From contig JADFYU010000002.1 of the NCBI GenBank assembly GCA_015232865.1, forward strand, positions 82,181 to 146,180: a DNA stretch of 64,000 nucleotides, in the 5' to 3' direction. Positions 20,114 through 29,681 of this stretch are shown here, in pieces. This stretch comes from Magnetococcales bacterium (GTDB taxonomy: Bacteria > Pseudomonadota > Magnetococcia > Magnetococcales > UBA8363). A model generated the notes under the pieces. The model was given only the letters and a program-made list of their open reading frames with translations, was not told where the DNA came from and did not search any database. The position numbers were made by a program, and so were the translations under genes. Position 1 is the stretch's first letter. Each line of letters begins with the position of its first letter.

Positions 20114-21055
20114 ATGAAGTTTTCTATTCTGACGCTGTTTCCAGAGATGTTCGATGGATTGGTCGGTTGCTCAATTTTGCAACGGGCGCAGAAACAGGGT
20201 CTCATTGAGGTTGCGCGGATACAAATCCGCGATTTTGCCTTGGATCGGCATAAGAGCGTCGATGACTATTCGTTTGGTGGCGGACCGGGCATGGTCCTCA
20301 AGGCGGACGTATTGGAGCGGGCTTTGTTGTCGGCTATCGGTGATGGGGTCAGCGAAGATTCTCTGCGGATCTCGGATACGGAAGCCGAACGGTTGGGTTA
20401 TGCCGGTTGCGCTCCGTACGTAAGGCCAGGGGCCGAATCCTGGTCGAAAGATGAAGGACGAGGGCAACGCTCTGCTCATGTGGTCTATCTCTCCCCCCAG
20501 GGAGCGAGGTTTTCTCAAGAGCATGCCGTTCGTTTTGCCGCCATTGAGCACCTGGTCTTGATTTGCGGCCATTATGAGGGGATTGATGAGCGGTTTGTGG
20601 ACGCCTATGTGGATGAGGAAATCTCCCTGGGAGATTTTGTCCTGACTGGCGGCGAAATTCCGGCCATGGCCATGGTTGATGCGGTAGCCCGTATGCGGCC
20701 CGGCGTTTTGGGGGATGCGCAGAGTTTCCAGTCGGACTCCTTTTATGAGTCTCTTCTGGATTTTCCCCACTATACCCGCCCGGCACAGTGGTCTTTGGTG
20801 GCGGACCGGCCAGAGCCGAATGGGGTTGCTCAGACCGTCAGCCCACCGCCGGTATTGCTCTCCGGGAACCATCGGGCTGTCGTGGAGTGGCGACGTCGGC
20901 ACTCTTTATTGAGAACGCTGATACGTCGCCCGGATCTTCTGAATCAGGCGGAGTTGAGTCGGGTGGAGAGGCGATTGATGGATCGGTTGGTCCGTGATTT
21001 GGCTCAGGATTTGGATGAAATAATACTGAAAGAGGAAAATAAGGCGAAATCTTAG
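20114..21055 (+). CDS. trmD: tRNA (guanine37-N1)-methyltransferase TrmD, with insertion
   Basis: 313 residues against a usual 230-260. The start MKFSILTLFPEMF is canonical; the frame is open 17 codons upstream but without family similarity. The SPOUT core is complete: DDYSFGGGPGM, YLSPQGARFSQ, CGHYEGIDERF, SLGDFVLTGGE and PHYTRPAQW. The extra length comes mainly from about 40 residues between the GGGPGM helix and YLSPQG, roughly residues 80-118, rich in Glu, Ser and Gly. It makes m1G37 in tRNAs reading CNN/GGG codons, preventing +1 frameshifting. Confidence 0.95.
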   Translation: MKFSILTLFPEMFDGLVGCSILQRAQKQGLIEVARIQIRDFALDRHKSVDDYSFGGGPGMVLKADVLERALLSAIGDGVSEDSLRISDTEAERLGYAGCAPYVRPGAESWSKDEGRGQRSAHVVYLSPQGARFSQEHAVRFAAIEHLVLICGHYEGIDERFVDAYVDEEISLGDFVLTGGEIPAMAMVDAVARMRPGVLGDAQSFQSDSFYESLLDFPHYTRPAQWSLVADRPEPNGVAQTVSPPPVLLSGNHRAVVEWRRRHSLLRTLIRRPDLLNQAELSRVERRLMDRLVRDLAQDLDEIILKEENKAKS

Positions 21056-21187
21056 GATTGATTTTTTTTGACAGAATCCGGGATTATTCTCAAACTTTTG
21101 CTGCCAACTCGCATCAATCGATTGAGGAGTTGGCCAAGGTTTTTAATTGTTAAATCGTGTTGTTTGCAGTGGCAAGGAAGAGATCTC

Positions 21188-21535
21188 ATGAACGAGTTGA
21201 TGAATTTTGAAGCACAAATGATTGATAAAGAGATGCCTGTATTTGGGGCTGGTGACACGCTCAAGGTCCATGTCCGGGTCGTCGAGGGAACACGGGAACG
21301 TATCCAGATCTTTGAAGGGGTCTGTATCGCCCGTCGCAATGCCGGTTACCGTTCCACGTTCCGAGTGCGCAAAATCTCTTTTGGTGAGGGGGTTGAGCGG
21401 GTTTTTCCACTCTATTCTCCCCGGATCGAGAAGATTGAAGTGCCCCGTCGTGGTGATGTGCGTCGGGCTAAGCTCTACTATCTGCGTGAGCGTGCTGGTA
21501 AGTCGGCTCGTATCCGTGAAAAGAGAGATTGGTAG
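21188..21535 (+). CDS. rplS: Ribosomal protein bL19
   Basis: 115 residues from ATG 21188, seven bases after AAGGAAG. It has the L19 features [44 protein letters not shown] and a basic C-terminus ([16 protein letters not shown]). The frame is open 40 codons further up but that part is not L19-like. The 132-bp gap after trmD may carry a leader. A strong terminator ends the block. Confidence 0.97.
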   Translation: MNELMNFEAQMIDKEMPVFGAGDTLKVHVRVVEGTRERIQIFEGVCIARRNAGYRSTFRVRKISFGEGVERVFPLYSPRIEKIEVPRRGDVRRAKLYYLRERAGKSARIREKRDW

Positions 21536-21545
21536 TGGTCTGTAC

Positions 21546-21579
21546 ACCGGCTTGACCGTTTCCGGTCAAGCCGGTTTTT
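21546..21579 (+). terminator. Rho-independent terminator after rplS
   Basis: A 12-bp perfect stem, ACCGGCTTGACC / GGTCAAGCCGGT, with a 6-nt loop is followed by TTTTTG. It lies 10 bases after the rplS stop and ends the ffh-to-rplS unit. Confidence 0.92.
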
Positions 21580-21660
21580 GTTCTCTCATCCGAGAGGCGG
21601 AAGGGGGAAGCGTGTCGGTTTTTTCCGGTGCACGTTTTTCTCAACTGTCTGTGGTTTGAC

Positions 21661-22314
21661 ATGCCTTCCGATTTTCTCCCCGATTTTCAGTTGGAACAGG
21701 CATTGTGGGCCGATGGTTTTCAACGGGTAGCTGGTGTCGATGAGGTTGGTCGGGGACCGCTGGCCGGTCCGGTTGTCTCGGCTGCCGTTGTTTTTCCGTC
21801 CCACCTCGATCTGCTTGCTTCCGGTCTTGCCCTGTTAAACGATTCCAAAAAAGTTTCTCCGACCCAAAGAGAACGGTTGGTCCCTGATATACGCAAACAG
21901 GCCCTGTGCGTGGGGGTGGGGGTTGTTCCTCCGCGCCGGATCGATCAGATCAATATTCGACAGGCGGCTCTCCAATCCATGTTGGAGGCTCTGACGGATC
22001 TATCCGTCTCACCTGATTTTGTTTTGATCGACGGACGGGATCTGCCGGTCGGACTGCGTTGTCCGGGTCGGGCGGTTATTCAGGGCGATCGTATTTCGGC
22101 ATCCATCGCCGCCGCTTCGGTGGTGGCCAAGGTCTATCGGGATCAGATCATGTCGGAGTTGGCGCAAATCCACCCGGAATATGGCTGGCAGACCAATCAG
22201 GGCTATCCGACCAAAACCCACCGGGACGCCCTGGAAAAATATGGAATAACCGAGCACCACCGACTCTCTTTCTCCCCCGTAAAGAAGCTGTTGTCTTGTT
22301 CCGCAACCGAGTGA
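21661..22314 (+). CDS. rnhB: Ribonuclease HII
   Basis: 217 residues. The active-site stretch GVDEVGRGPLAGPVV carries the DEG-type acidic residues; LNDSKKVSPTQRE, IDGRDL and GDRISASIAAASVVAKVYRD follow as in all RNase HII. It removes ribonucleotides from DNA and RNA primers. ATG 21661 gives the family-length protein; a GTG at 21628 in the same frame is possible. Neither start has a strong ribosome-binding site. It follows rplS, a common arrangement. Confidence 0.95.
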   Translation: MPSDFLPDFQLEQALWADGFQRVAGVDEVGRGPLAGPVVSAAVVFPSHLDLLASGLALLNDSKKVSPTQRERLVPDIRKQALCVGVGVVPPRRIDQINIRQAALQSMLEALTDLSVSPDFVLIDGRDLPVGLRCPGRAVIQGDRISASIAAASVVAKVYRDQIMSELAQIHPEYGWQTNQGYPTKTHRDALEKYGITEHHRLSFSPVKKLLSCSATE

Positions 22315-22721
22315 TTGTGTCTTAGTTCACCGGGAATTGATCGAACAGCCCGTTGGGGGAGTATCCTTGTGCCGCATCTGGCTTCCTTCCCAAGAACGCC
22401 ATCGCCCGCATCCCCGACGTTTCTGGTTTAAAGAGGTTTTACTATTTTTTTGTGCAATATCCTGGCTGGGCTGTTCCTTTGTCCGTCTGTCGCTGATACA
22501 ACCTTTACGCTCTTTCATTGGCTGAATCCAGGTTGGCCACTATTGCTTTTCTGAATCGGCCTATTTGTTGCTATACAAAGTCAGAAAAAAAGTGTAAAAT
22601 GCGATCGTCATCAAGGTATTTGCAGGGGCTTTTTTTTTAATTGGGTCAGCGGATATCTATTCCTGGAAGAGAATGGAACCTGTCGGTTCCGGTCTGAGTA
22701 AAATATTGACGAGGCACTGTT
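22315..22721. other. Intergenic region between rnhB and the RTX protease gene
   Basis: About 400 bases. It holds a copy of the dispersed repeat at 22521-22536 (GCTGAATCCAGGTTGG) and, nearer the protease, an A-rich stretch with a possible weak promoter around 22567-22600. Short open frames on both strands here have no recognisable features. Confidence 0.5.
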
Positions 22722-25700
22722 ATGATCAATCATTCGGCACTTTACCCGCTGCGAACTCCCTTCGATGCACTCTTTGACGATGAATCCTTCCCCCTGTTTG
22801 CCGATGGTCTGGCCGGGCGGGGAGAGCAAGGCTATCGCAATGGTTGGGCAGGGGGGGCGTCTGAGGAGTCCGATCAGCCGGTTGCTTCACTCTCTTTTTC
22901 GCAAAGTTTCGCCGTATCGGAGACATCTCTGAACTCTTGGGTTAAACTCTCTTCTCTCTTGCCCATGGTCGAGGCGGGTGAAGCCGAAACAATCACCTCT
23001 TGGTCGTCGTTAGACCCGGCTATACCCGGATTGATCCCTTTCGAGACGAACAACTCGGCTTTGGCTGCACGGATGACTCTGTGGACCGATGATTTTTCTG
23101 ACCAACGGGCTGCTCACCACTCCGTTGCTTCGTCTGCTGCCGATTTGCCGCAGATTCAATCCCATGTTTTATCCAGCCATATTCCCACCGATACCCTGTT
23201 TGATCAGCAATGGCATCTGTTGAGCACCGCCCACCCCGATGCCGACCTCAATGTGACTCAGGTTTGGGGCGAGTATACCGGGCAGGGGGTGGTCATGGCC
23301 CTGATTGACGATGGTGTCGATTATCGTCATGAGGATTTGGTCAATCAGTATAACCACGATCTGGATTGGGATGCTCGAAATCGGGACGGGGACGCCTTGG
23401 CTGTCGCTCGGAGCGATAAGCATGGCACCTCTGTCGCCGGAATGATGGTGGCCGAGGATAATGGCAGTGGAGTGGTGGGAGTGGCCCCCGGTGCCGAGGT
23501 GTCCGGGTTGCGTGTCAGCTATAGCGGCCGGAATGTTGATGCCCAGTTTTTGACCCAACTGGAGAACATGGATGCTTTTGACATAGTCAACAACAGTTGG
23601 GGGTATGGCGGCCATTTCTATGATAATTTCCAGAGATCCTCTTTTGCCGGCGAGGCCCAGGCACTCGAAGATGCGGTTACGCTGGGTCGTGACGGTTTAG
23701 GCACCGTCATTACCTTTTCCGCCGGTAACAGTGGTGATCTTGGGGATAATGTCAACTATCACAGTTTTCAAAATTCACCCTATACCATTGCCGTCGGCGC
23801 CACCGATTATCAGGGGGAGATTGCCTATTTTTCTACTCCGGGAGCGGCTGTTTTGGTTTCAGCCCCCGGATATGAAGTGCTGACCACCGATCGGGTCGGA
23901 ACTTACGGCTATGAAAATGGGGACTATGTCACCATCTCCGGCACCTCTTTTTCCGCCCCGGCTGTGGCCGGTGTCGTCGCCTTGATGTTGGAAGCCAACC
24001 CGGATCTGGGTTATCGGGACGTACAGGAGATTCTGGCCTATTCGGCTACTCAGTCCATCTCTTCGGAGTCCGGTTGGCAGACCAACGGTGCCGACAATTG
24101 GAACGGTGGCGGTCTGACCTTCCATGATGGGTATGGCTTCGGGCTGGCCGACGCTTACGCCGCCGTACGCCTGGCCGAGAGCTGGACGTTGCAAAGCACC
24201 GCTTATAACCTGACCGAGGTGACGCTCTCCTCGGCACCCGCTTTGCAGATCGATAATAACAGTATCATCGCTGACGTCATTACCAACACCGAAGGGCTCA
24301 CTATCGATCATGTCCAGGTTTTGTTGGATCTGGATCACTCCTATATCGGTGAACTGACCGTCACCCTGACCTCTCCCGACGGCACCGTCAGCACCCTGGT
24401 CGATCAGCCCGGCCTGGGTCGGGAGAGTGACGACGACATCAATTTTACCCTGTCCAGCGTTCAGTTTTGGGGCGAGACCGGCGTGGGGGATTGGACGCTT
24501 TCCGTCTCGGACGTCGGCAATTTCAACAGCGGTTACCTCAACAGTTGGACCTTGAACCTGATGGGCGATGTGTTGGATGACGATGATCTCTACATCTACA
24601 CCGACACTTATGACGATGTTGGTGATGAGGCCGCCCGTCAAGTGATCCATGACGACAGTGGCTTTGATACCCTGAATTTTGCCGCTGTTACTGAAAATCT
24701 ACAGATCGATCTTTCCGCCCTTTCCGACGAATCATCTGGCGTTATTGATAATGCGCAGGTGGTTGCCGACACCGATACCGTCAATACCCTTTGGGGCCAT
24801 GATCTGAATCTGGGGCCGTTCGTGACCATAGAGCAGGTGGTCGGCGGTGATGGGGATGACACGATTATCGGCAACGATGCCGATAACGTTCTTTATGGTA
24901 TGCGTGGAGACGACACGTTGACCGGTGGTCAGGGTGATGATTGGTTGGATGGTGGACAAGGAAGCGATATCGTTGTCTTTTCCGGTCTGTTTGCCGATTA
25001 TGAGTTGTCTGAAAATGGCGAGATTGTCACCGTGGTTGATTTGAGCGGTGACGAGGGCACGGATCAACTTCAAAATGTCGAGTGGGCCTCGTTCTTGGAT
25101 GGTTTGCAGGATCTTGCCACGCTGTTTGATTCGAGTCAGGAACCTGAACCTGAACCAATTGATCCGACTCCGTTAGCCGTGGATGATTCAGCCACGACCG
25201 ACAAAAACAGCAGCGTCACGCTTCAGGTTGCCGATCTGCTTTCTAATGACAGCGATCCCAACCAATTGACTCTCACGATTACAGCCGTGGAGGGGGCGGT
25301 CAATGGGGTGGTGGTTTTGAATGGCAGTGAGATTGTCTTCACCCCAGATGCCGATTTTGTCGGCGAAGGGGGATTTAGTTATACCCTCTCAAACACTACC
25401 GGAGAAACCAATACCGCAGATGTGGTCGTGACCGTCAACCAAGTGTATGAACTACCGGTCGCGGTTGCCGATACCCTGCAAGGGGTCGAGGATCTGTCGC
25501 TGGTTTTCTCGGCTTCCGATCTAATGCTCAATGATTCGGGCGAGGTTACTAATGACATTACGGCAGTCGGTTCTGCCGCCAACGGTTCGGTTTCCCTCGA
25601 CTCCGGCGTCATCACTTTTACCCCGACGACGGATTTTAATGGGCAAGCCTCCTTTTTGTATACCCTGGATAACGGTCATGGCAGCAGCGATTCCGCTTGG

Positions 25701-26465
25701 GTTACCATCACCTTTGAGTCAGTCAACGATGCCCCGATCGCTGTGGACGATCACCTTCAGACCGATCAGGATGTGCCGTTGACCATTCAAATCGATTCGC
25801 TCTTGTCCAACGATCAGGATGTCGATTTGGACGGGTTGAGCCTCGTTTCGGTGGAGAATAGCTTGTCTGGCGATATCTCTCTGGTCGATAACGTCATTGT
25901 TTTTACCCCGGATAGCGGATTTGCCGGCGATGCCAGCTTTGAATATACGGTGTCCGATGGGGTCGGGGGAACGGACGTCGGCGTGGTCAATATCTCCGTG
26001 GCTGAATGGGACGACTCGATACCGGGAGAGACCATCACCGGTACCAATCGAGCGGAAAATCTGGTCGGTAGTGAAGGCGACGATATCATCTATGGCCTGG
26101 GTCGCAACGACGTTCTCGAAGGGCTGGGTGGCAACGATGTCATGGATGGCGGTTCGGGCCGGGATATCCTCTATGGTGGGGATGGAAATGACACCTTGAA
26201 CGGTGGACTCAGGGATGATTTTCTGGTCGGTGGTGCTGGAGATGACCTTTTTGAGTTTGGTCGGCGTGGAGGAAACGATGTTGTCACTGATTTTGAACTT
26301 GGCGTCGACCATATCTCCCTGATTGATGATTTATATCTGTCGGCCATCCAGGAGAGTGATGTCAATAATGATGGGCAACTCGATACCATCCTGGTCCTGA
26401 ATTATTTTGATAGCGTTACCCTGCTCGGGGTGAGTGATGCCACTGAGGACGACCTTTTCCTGTAA
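22722..26465 (+). CDS. Secreted subtilisin-like serine protease with P domain, Ig-like repeats and RTX repeats
   Basis: 1247 residues without an N-terminal Sec signal. After a propeptide-like region (1-155) comes a subtilase domain with Asp196 (ALIDDGVD), His234 (DKHGTSVAG) and Ser409 (SGTSFSAP). A proprotein-convertase P domain follows at about 490-615. RTX calcium-binding nonapeptides (GGDGDDTIIG) occur near 705-745. Three tandem Ig/cadherin-like repeats (each with NDS/NDQ after a D-L-L segment) cover about 815-1110, and a second RTX block near 1120-1195 ends in an aspartate-rich tail. Absence of a Sec signal plus C-terminal RTX repeats indicates type I secretion, and the transporter genes follow immediately. 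GAGG precedes ATG 22722 by seven bases. Confidence 0.95.
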   Translation: MINHSALYPLRTPFDALFDDESFPLFADGLAGRGEQGYRNGWAGGASEESDQPVASLSFSQSFAVSETSLNSWVKLSSLLPMVEAGEAETITSWSSLDPAIPGLIPFETNNSALAARMTLWTDDFSDQRAAHHSVASSAADLPQIQSHVLSSHIPTDTLFDQQWHLLSTAHPDADLNVTQVWGEYTGQGVVMALIDDGVDYRHEDLVNQYNHDLDWDARNRDGDALAVARSDKHGTSVAGMMVAEDNGSGVVGVAPGAEVSGLRVSYSGRNVDAQFLTQLENMDAFDIVNNSWGYGGHFYDNFQRSSFAGEAQALEDAVTLGRDGLGTVITFSAGNSGDLGDNVNYHSFQNSPYTIAVGATDYQGEIAYFSTPGAAVLVSAPGYEVLTTDRVGTYGYENGDYVTISGTSFSAPAVAGVVALMLEANPDLGYRDVQEILAYSATQSISSESGWQTNGADNWNGGGLTFHDGYGFGLADAYAAVRLAESWTLQSTAYNLTEVTLSSAPALQIDNNSIIADVITNTEGLTIDHVQVLLDLDHSYIGELTVTLTSPDGTVSTLVDQPGLGRESDDDINFTLSSVQFWGETGVGDWTLSVSDVGNFNSGYLNSWTLNLMGDVLDDDDLYIYTDTYDDVGDEAARQVIHDDSGFDTLNFAAVTENLQIDLSALSDESSGVIDNAQVVADTDTVNTLWGHDLNLGPFVTIEQVVGGDGDDTIIGNDADNVLYGMRGDDTLTGGQGDDWLDGGQGSDIVVFSGLFADYELSENGEIVTVVDLSGDEGTDQLQNVEWASFLDGLQDLATLFDSSQEPEPEPIDPTPLAVDDSATTDKNSSVTLQVADLLSNDSDPNQLTLTITAVEGAVNGVVVLNGSEIVFTPDADFVGEGGFSYTLSNTTGETNTADVVVTVNQVYELPVAVADTLQGVEDLSLVFSASDLMLNDSGEVTNDITAVGSAANGSVSLDSGVITFTPTTDFNGQASFLYTLDNGHGSSDSAWVTITFESVNDAPIAVDDHLQTDQDVPLTIQIDSLLSNDQDVDLDGLSLVSVENSLSGDISLVDNVIVFTPDSGFAGDASFEYTVSDGVGGTDVGVVNISVAEWDDSIPGETITGTNRAENLVGSEGDDIIYGLGRNDVLEGLGGNDVMDGGSGRDILYGGDGNDTLNGGLRDDFLVGGAGDDLFEFGRRGGNDVVTDFELGVDHISLIDDLYLSAIQESDVNNDGQLDTILVLNYFDSVTLLGVSDATEDDLFL

Positions 26466-26474
26466 GCGCGTTGA

Positions 26475-28205
26475 ATGAGTGCGTCACCGGCCTCTGGCCC
26501 ATCAAAAAATCAATCTGATTCTCCGGCGGCCTCGTCGGTCAAAGAGGTGGTCGGTCTGGCGGTGCGCGCCTTTTCCGGTGTGTTTCTATTTAGCTTTTGC
26601 ATTAATTTGCTTCTGTTGGCTGTTCCCCTCTACATGTTGCAGCTTTTTGACCGGGTGGTGGTGACTCGGAGCGGCGAAACCCTGCTCTATCTGACTGTGA
26701 TTGTCACCGTGGCTCTGTTGGTGATGGCCGGTTTGGAGATCGCTCGTAGTCGGATTCTGGTGCGAATCGGCTGTTGGGTTGAACAGCAGTTGGCTGGCAT
26801 GACCTTGGCCAGCAGTGTTGAACAGACGGCGCGCGGGGCTGATCCCAGTATACAGGGATTGCGCGATTTGCAAAATTTACGCAACTTTCTTTCCGGTCCG
26901 ACGGTTTTTCCCCTTCTGGATGCCCCTTGGGCTCCAATGTTCCTGGTTTTGATCTATCTCATGCACCCGCTGTTGGGTCACATCGCGTTGTCGGCGGCCT
27001 TTGTGTTGTTCGGGTTTGCCTGGCTCAACGAACGGCTGACCCGGCAGCCGTTGACCGAGGCGGGCAATCGATCGGTTCTGGCCATGACCGAAGCGGAATT
27101 GGCGGTGCGCAATGCCGATGTCATTCGGGCTATGGGAATGCTTCCGGCGGTTGTCAAACGATGGAATGATCTGGGGTTGGGGGTCATCGATCAACAATCC
27201 AGGATCAGCGAACGATCTGCCCTGATTTCGGCCGGGGCCAAATTTGTCCGGCTGGGTTTTCAGGTCATGATGTTGGGGTGCGGAGCTTATCTGGCGATGA
27301 CCGGTCGCATTACGCCGGGAGTGATGATCGCCGCCTCGATCATCATGGGGCGGGGATTGGCTCCCATTGATCAATCCATTGCCGGATGGAAGAGTTTTGT
27401 CGGTGCCAGACAGAGTTATCAACGGCTGGAAAAGCTGACCGAAAACTGTCCAACCCAACGCAAAGTCACGCCGCTTCCACGACCAAGGGGAATTGTCCAG
27501 GTTGAAAATTTAACCTATGCCCCCCCTCGGTCTGCCAAGCCGATTCTCAAACAGATCAGCTTTGTTCTTCAACCCGGACAGGCTCTGGGTCTGATCGGAC
27601 CGACGGCCTCCGGCAAGACCACTCTGGCCCGGCTGTTGGTGGGCAGTTTGATGCCTTCGGTCGGGCAGGTGCGACTGGATGGCCGGGATGTGGCCGATTG
27701 GGATGGGGTCGATCGTGGGGTTTACGTGGGATATCTGCCCCAGGATGTGGAACTGTTCAGAGGGACGGTGGCTGAAAATATTGCCCGTCTGGGGGAAGCC
27801 AGTTCCGAGTCGATTATCGAAGCGGCCCGATTGGCGGGCATTCACGATCTGATTTTAAAGTTGCCTGCCGCCTATGATACGGTTGTCGGGCCGCAGAATC
27901 CGATTTTATCCGGTGGCCAGAAACAGCGGTTGGGGTTGGCCAGAGCTGTTTTTGGTCGGCCTGCGATGGTGGTTCTGGATGAGCCGAATGCCAATCTTGA
28001 TCGGGCCGGAGAGGCGGCTCTGCTGGAGACGGTCGCCAAACTCAGAGCGCAGGGTACGACGACGATTCTGGTCTCTCAACGACCGGCTGTTTTGACCGTA
28101 GTGGATCAAATCCTGGTTTTGCACGAAGGGGGGGTGAGAGCCCAGGGAAGCCGGGAGGCTGTTTTGGCGGAACTCAATCTGGCGACGGAGAACGGTCATG
28201 GATAA
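26475..28205 (+). CDS. Type I secretion ABC transporter (PrtD/HlyB-like permease-ATPase)
   Basis: 576 residues. Membrane segments lie in the first 300 residues, followed by an ABC ATPase with Walker A GPTASGKTTLA, Q-loop VGYLPQDVELFRGTV, signature LSGGQKQRLGLARA and Walker B MVVLDEPNANLD. There is no N-terminal C39 peptidase or CLD region, as in PrtD of protease exporters. It begins 9 bp after the RTX protease stop and overlaps the adaptor gene by 8 bp, so it is the dedicated exporter of that protease. Confidence 0.95.
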   Translation: MSASPASGPSKNQSDSPAASSVKEVVGLAVRAFSGVFLFSFCINLLLLAVPLYMLQLFDRVVVTRSGETLLYLTVIVTVALLVMAGLEIARSRILVRIGCWVEQQLAGMTLASSVEQTARGADPSIQGLRDLQNLRNFLSGPTVFPLLDAPWAPMFLVLIYLMHPLLGHIALSAAFVLFGFAWLNERLTRQPLTEAGNRSVLAMTEAELAVRNADVIRAMGMLPAVVKRWNDLGLGVIDQQSRISERSALISAGAKFVRLGFQVMMLGCGAYLAMTGRITPGVMIAASIIMGRGLAPIDQSIAGWKSFVGARQSYQRLEKLTENCPTQRKVTPLPRPRGIVQVENLTYAPPRSAKPILKQISFVLQPGQALGLIGPTASGKTTLARLLVGSLMPSVGQVRLDGRDVADWDGVDRGVYVGYLPQDVELFRGTVAENIARLGEASSESIIEAARLAGIHDLILKLPAAYDTVVGPQNPILSGGQKQRLGLARAVFGRPAMVVLDEPNANLDRAGEAALLETVAKLRAQGTTTILVSQRPAVLTVVDQILVLHEGGVRAQGSREAVLAELNLATENGHG

Positions 28206-29499
28206 TCGGGTCGGCCAGGATATGCGATTGGCGGGGCCGACCGGGTTCGGGTTTTTGTTGGTGGGCCTGTTTTTTTTCCTGTTCGGAGGCTGGGCGGCCC
28301 TGGCACCCCTCTCTCGTGGGGCGGTGGCGTCCGGGGTTATCAGTGTCGAATCACACCGGACGGCGGTGGAACATCTGGAGGGCGGACTGGTGGCCGAGAT
28401 TTTGGTGGCCGAAGGTGAGCAGGTCAGTCAAGGCTCGCCCTTGATGCGATTGGATGGCACACAAGCCCAGGCAACCCAGGAGATGCTGACAGACCAATAT
28501 TTGTCGGCTTTGTCGTTGGAGGCCCGTTTGATCGCCGAGCGGGATAAAAAAGATCAGATCGTTTTTCCGGTATTTTTAACCGCTCAGGCCGAAGAGGCCC
28601 GAGTAAAAAGCATCGTTCAAGGCCAGGAGTCTATTTTTTACGCCCGACACAATACCATCGTCAATCAATCGGACATCCTGGAGCGGCGTATCGGCCAGTT
28701 TCATGAAGAGATCAGTGGATTGCAGGCGGAAAACAGAGCGTTGGAGACTCAGTTATCTCTGGTCGAAGAGGAGTTGGATGGGGTAAAGGATCTGTATAAA
28801 AAGGGTTTGGCCCGAAAGCCGCAGGTTTTGGCCTTGCGGCAGAAAGCGGCTGAATTACAGGGCCGGCAGGCCCGGAATCTTTCATCCATCGCCCGTTCCC
28901 GGCAGAATATCGCTGAATCGGAGTTGCGAATTCATAATCTGACGACGGTGCGGCACAATGAGGTGGTTCAGCAGCTTCAGGAGACCCGGCAGGAGGTGGC
29001 CGGTTTGGCCGAACGACTGCGGGCTGCTCAGGACATCCTGACCCGGATTACCATTGTCGCGCCGGTTTCCGGCCAGGTGGTCAATTTAAAACCCCTGACG
29101 CCGGGCAGTGTTCTGAACCCCGGGGAAACCGTTATGGATATCGTTCCAAGTCAGGACCGAAAAGTGATTGATGCCCGTTTGCGCCCCTTGGATGTGGATG
29201 TGGTTTATGCCGGTTTGCCGGCACAAATTCGCCTCTCCGCTCTCAACCGGCGGACAACGCCGGTTTTTGAGGGCCGCATTGAGCGGGTCTCGGCGGATGC
29301 GTTGACCGATCCACGTACCGGTGAGGCCTACTATACGGTTCAGGTTCTTTTTACTGATTTTCCCAGCGAGTACCATGATTTGTCCCTGCATCCGGGGATG
29401 CCCGCCGAAGTGTTGATTGTCACCGGCAGTTCGACCACCTTGGAGTATCTGCTGAGACCTTTCCTGGATAGTTTTCATCGAGCCATGCGCGATGAGTAG
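28198..29499 (+). CDS. Type I secretion periplasmic adaptor (HlyD/PrtE family)
   Basis: 433 residues. A short cytoplasmic N-terminus leads to one membrane helix near residues 17-38. A lipoyl-like half (VASGVISVESHRTAVEHLEG), a long helical hairpin (about 95-275), the second lipoyl half (ITIVAPVSGQVVNLKP) and the beta-barrel domain follow. It links the inner-membrane ATPase to an outer-membrane TolC-type duct. No TolC gene is next to it, so the outer-membrane part must be encoded elsewhere. Confidence 0.95.
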   Translation: MDNRVGQDMRLAGPTGFGFLLVGLFFFLFGGWAALAPLSRGAVASGVISVESHRTAVEHLEGGLVAEILVAEGEQVSQGSPLMRLDGTQAQATQEMLTDQYLSALSLEARLIAERDKKDQIVFPVFLTAQAEEARVKSIVQGQESIFYARHNTIVNQSDILERRIGQFHEEISGLQAENRALETQLSLVEEELDGVKDLYKKGLARKPQVLALRQKAAELQGRQARNLSSIARSRQNIAESELRIHNLTTVRHNEVVQQLQETRQEVAGLAERLRAAQDILTRITIVAPVSGQVVNLKPLTPGSVLNPGETVMDIVPSQDRKVIDARLRPLDVDVVYAGLPAQIRLSALNRRTTPVFEGRIERVSADALTDPRTGEAYYTVQVLFTDFPSEYHDLSLHPGMPAEVLIVTGSSTTLEYLLRPFLDSFHRAMRDE

Positions 29500-29681
29500 T
29501 TTTGCAGATTATGTGTTTTGATAACATCCGTCAAATGAGGTATAATCGAGCAAATACCAACATAAAATGGTCTGGAGAGGCGAAGAGCCAGGATCTGAAC
29601 CATGTCTGGTGTATTGTCCTGCTATGGTGATGGCAGGGGCATTTCAGGTGATTTTGGCGATGATTTCTCGGGGTTGATCTA

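Noticed and set aside
22337..22525. Overlapping short frames on both strands after rnhB
   Set aside because: No ribosome-binding site, no motif, and a dispersed-repeat copy inside.
23859..24650. Long minus-strand frames inside the RTX protease gene
   Set aside because: They mirror the Asp/Gly-rich repeats of the protease and show no motif or ribosome-binding site.
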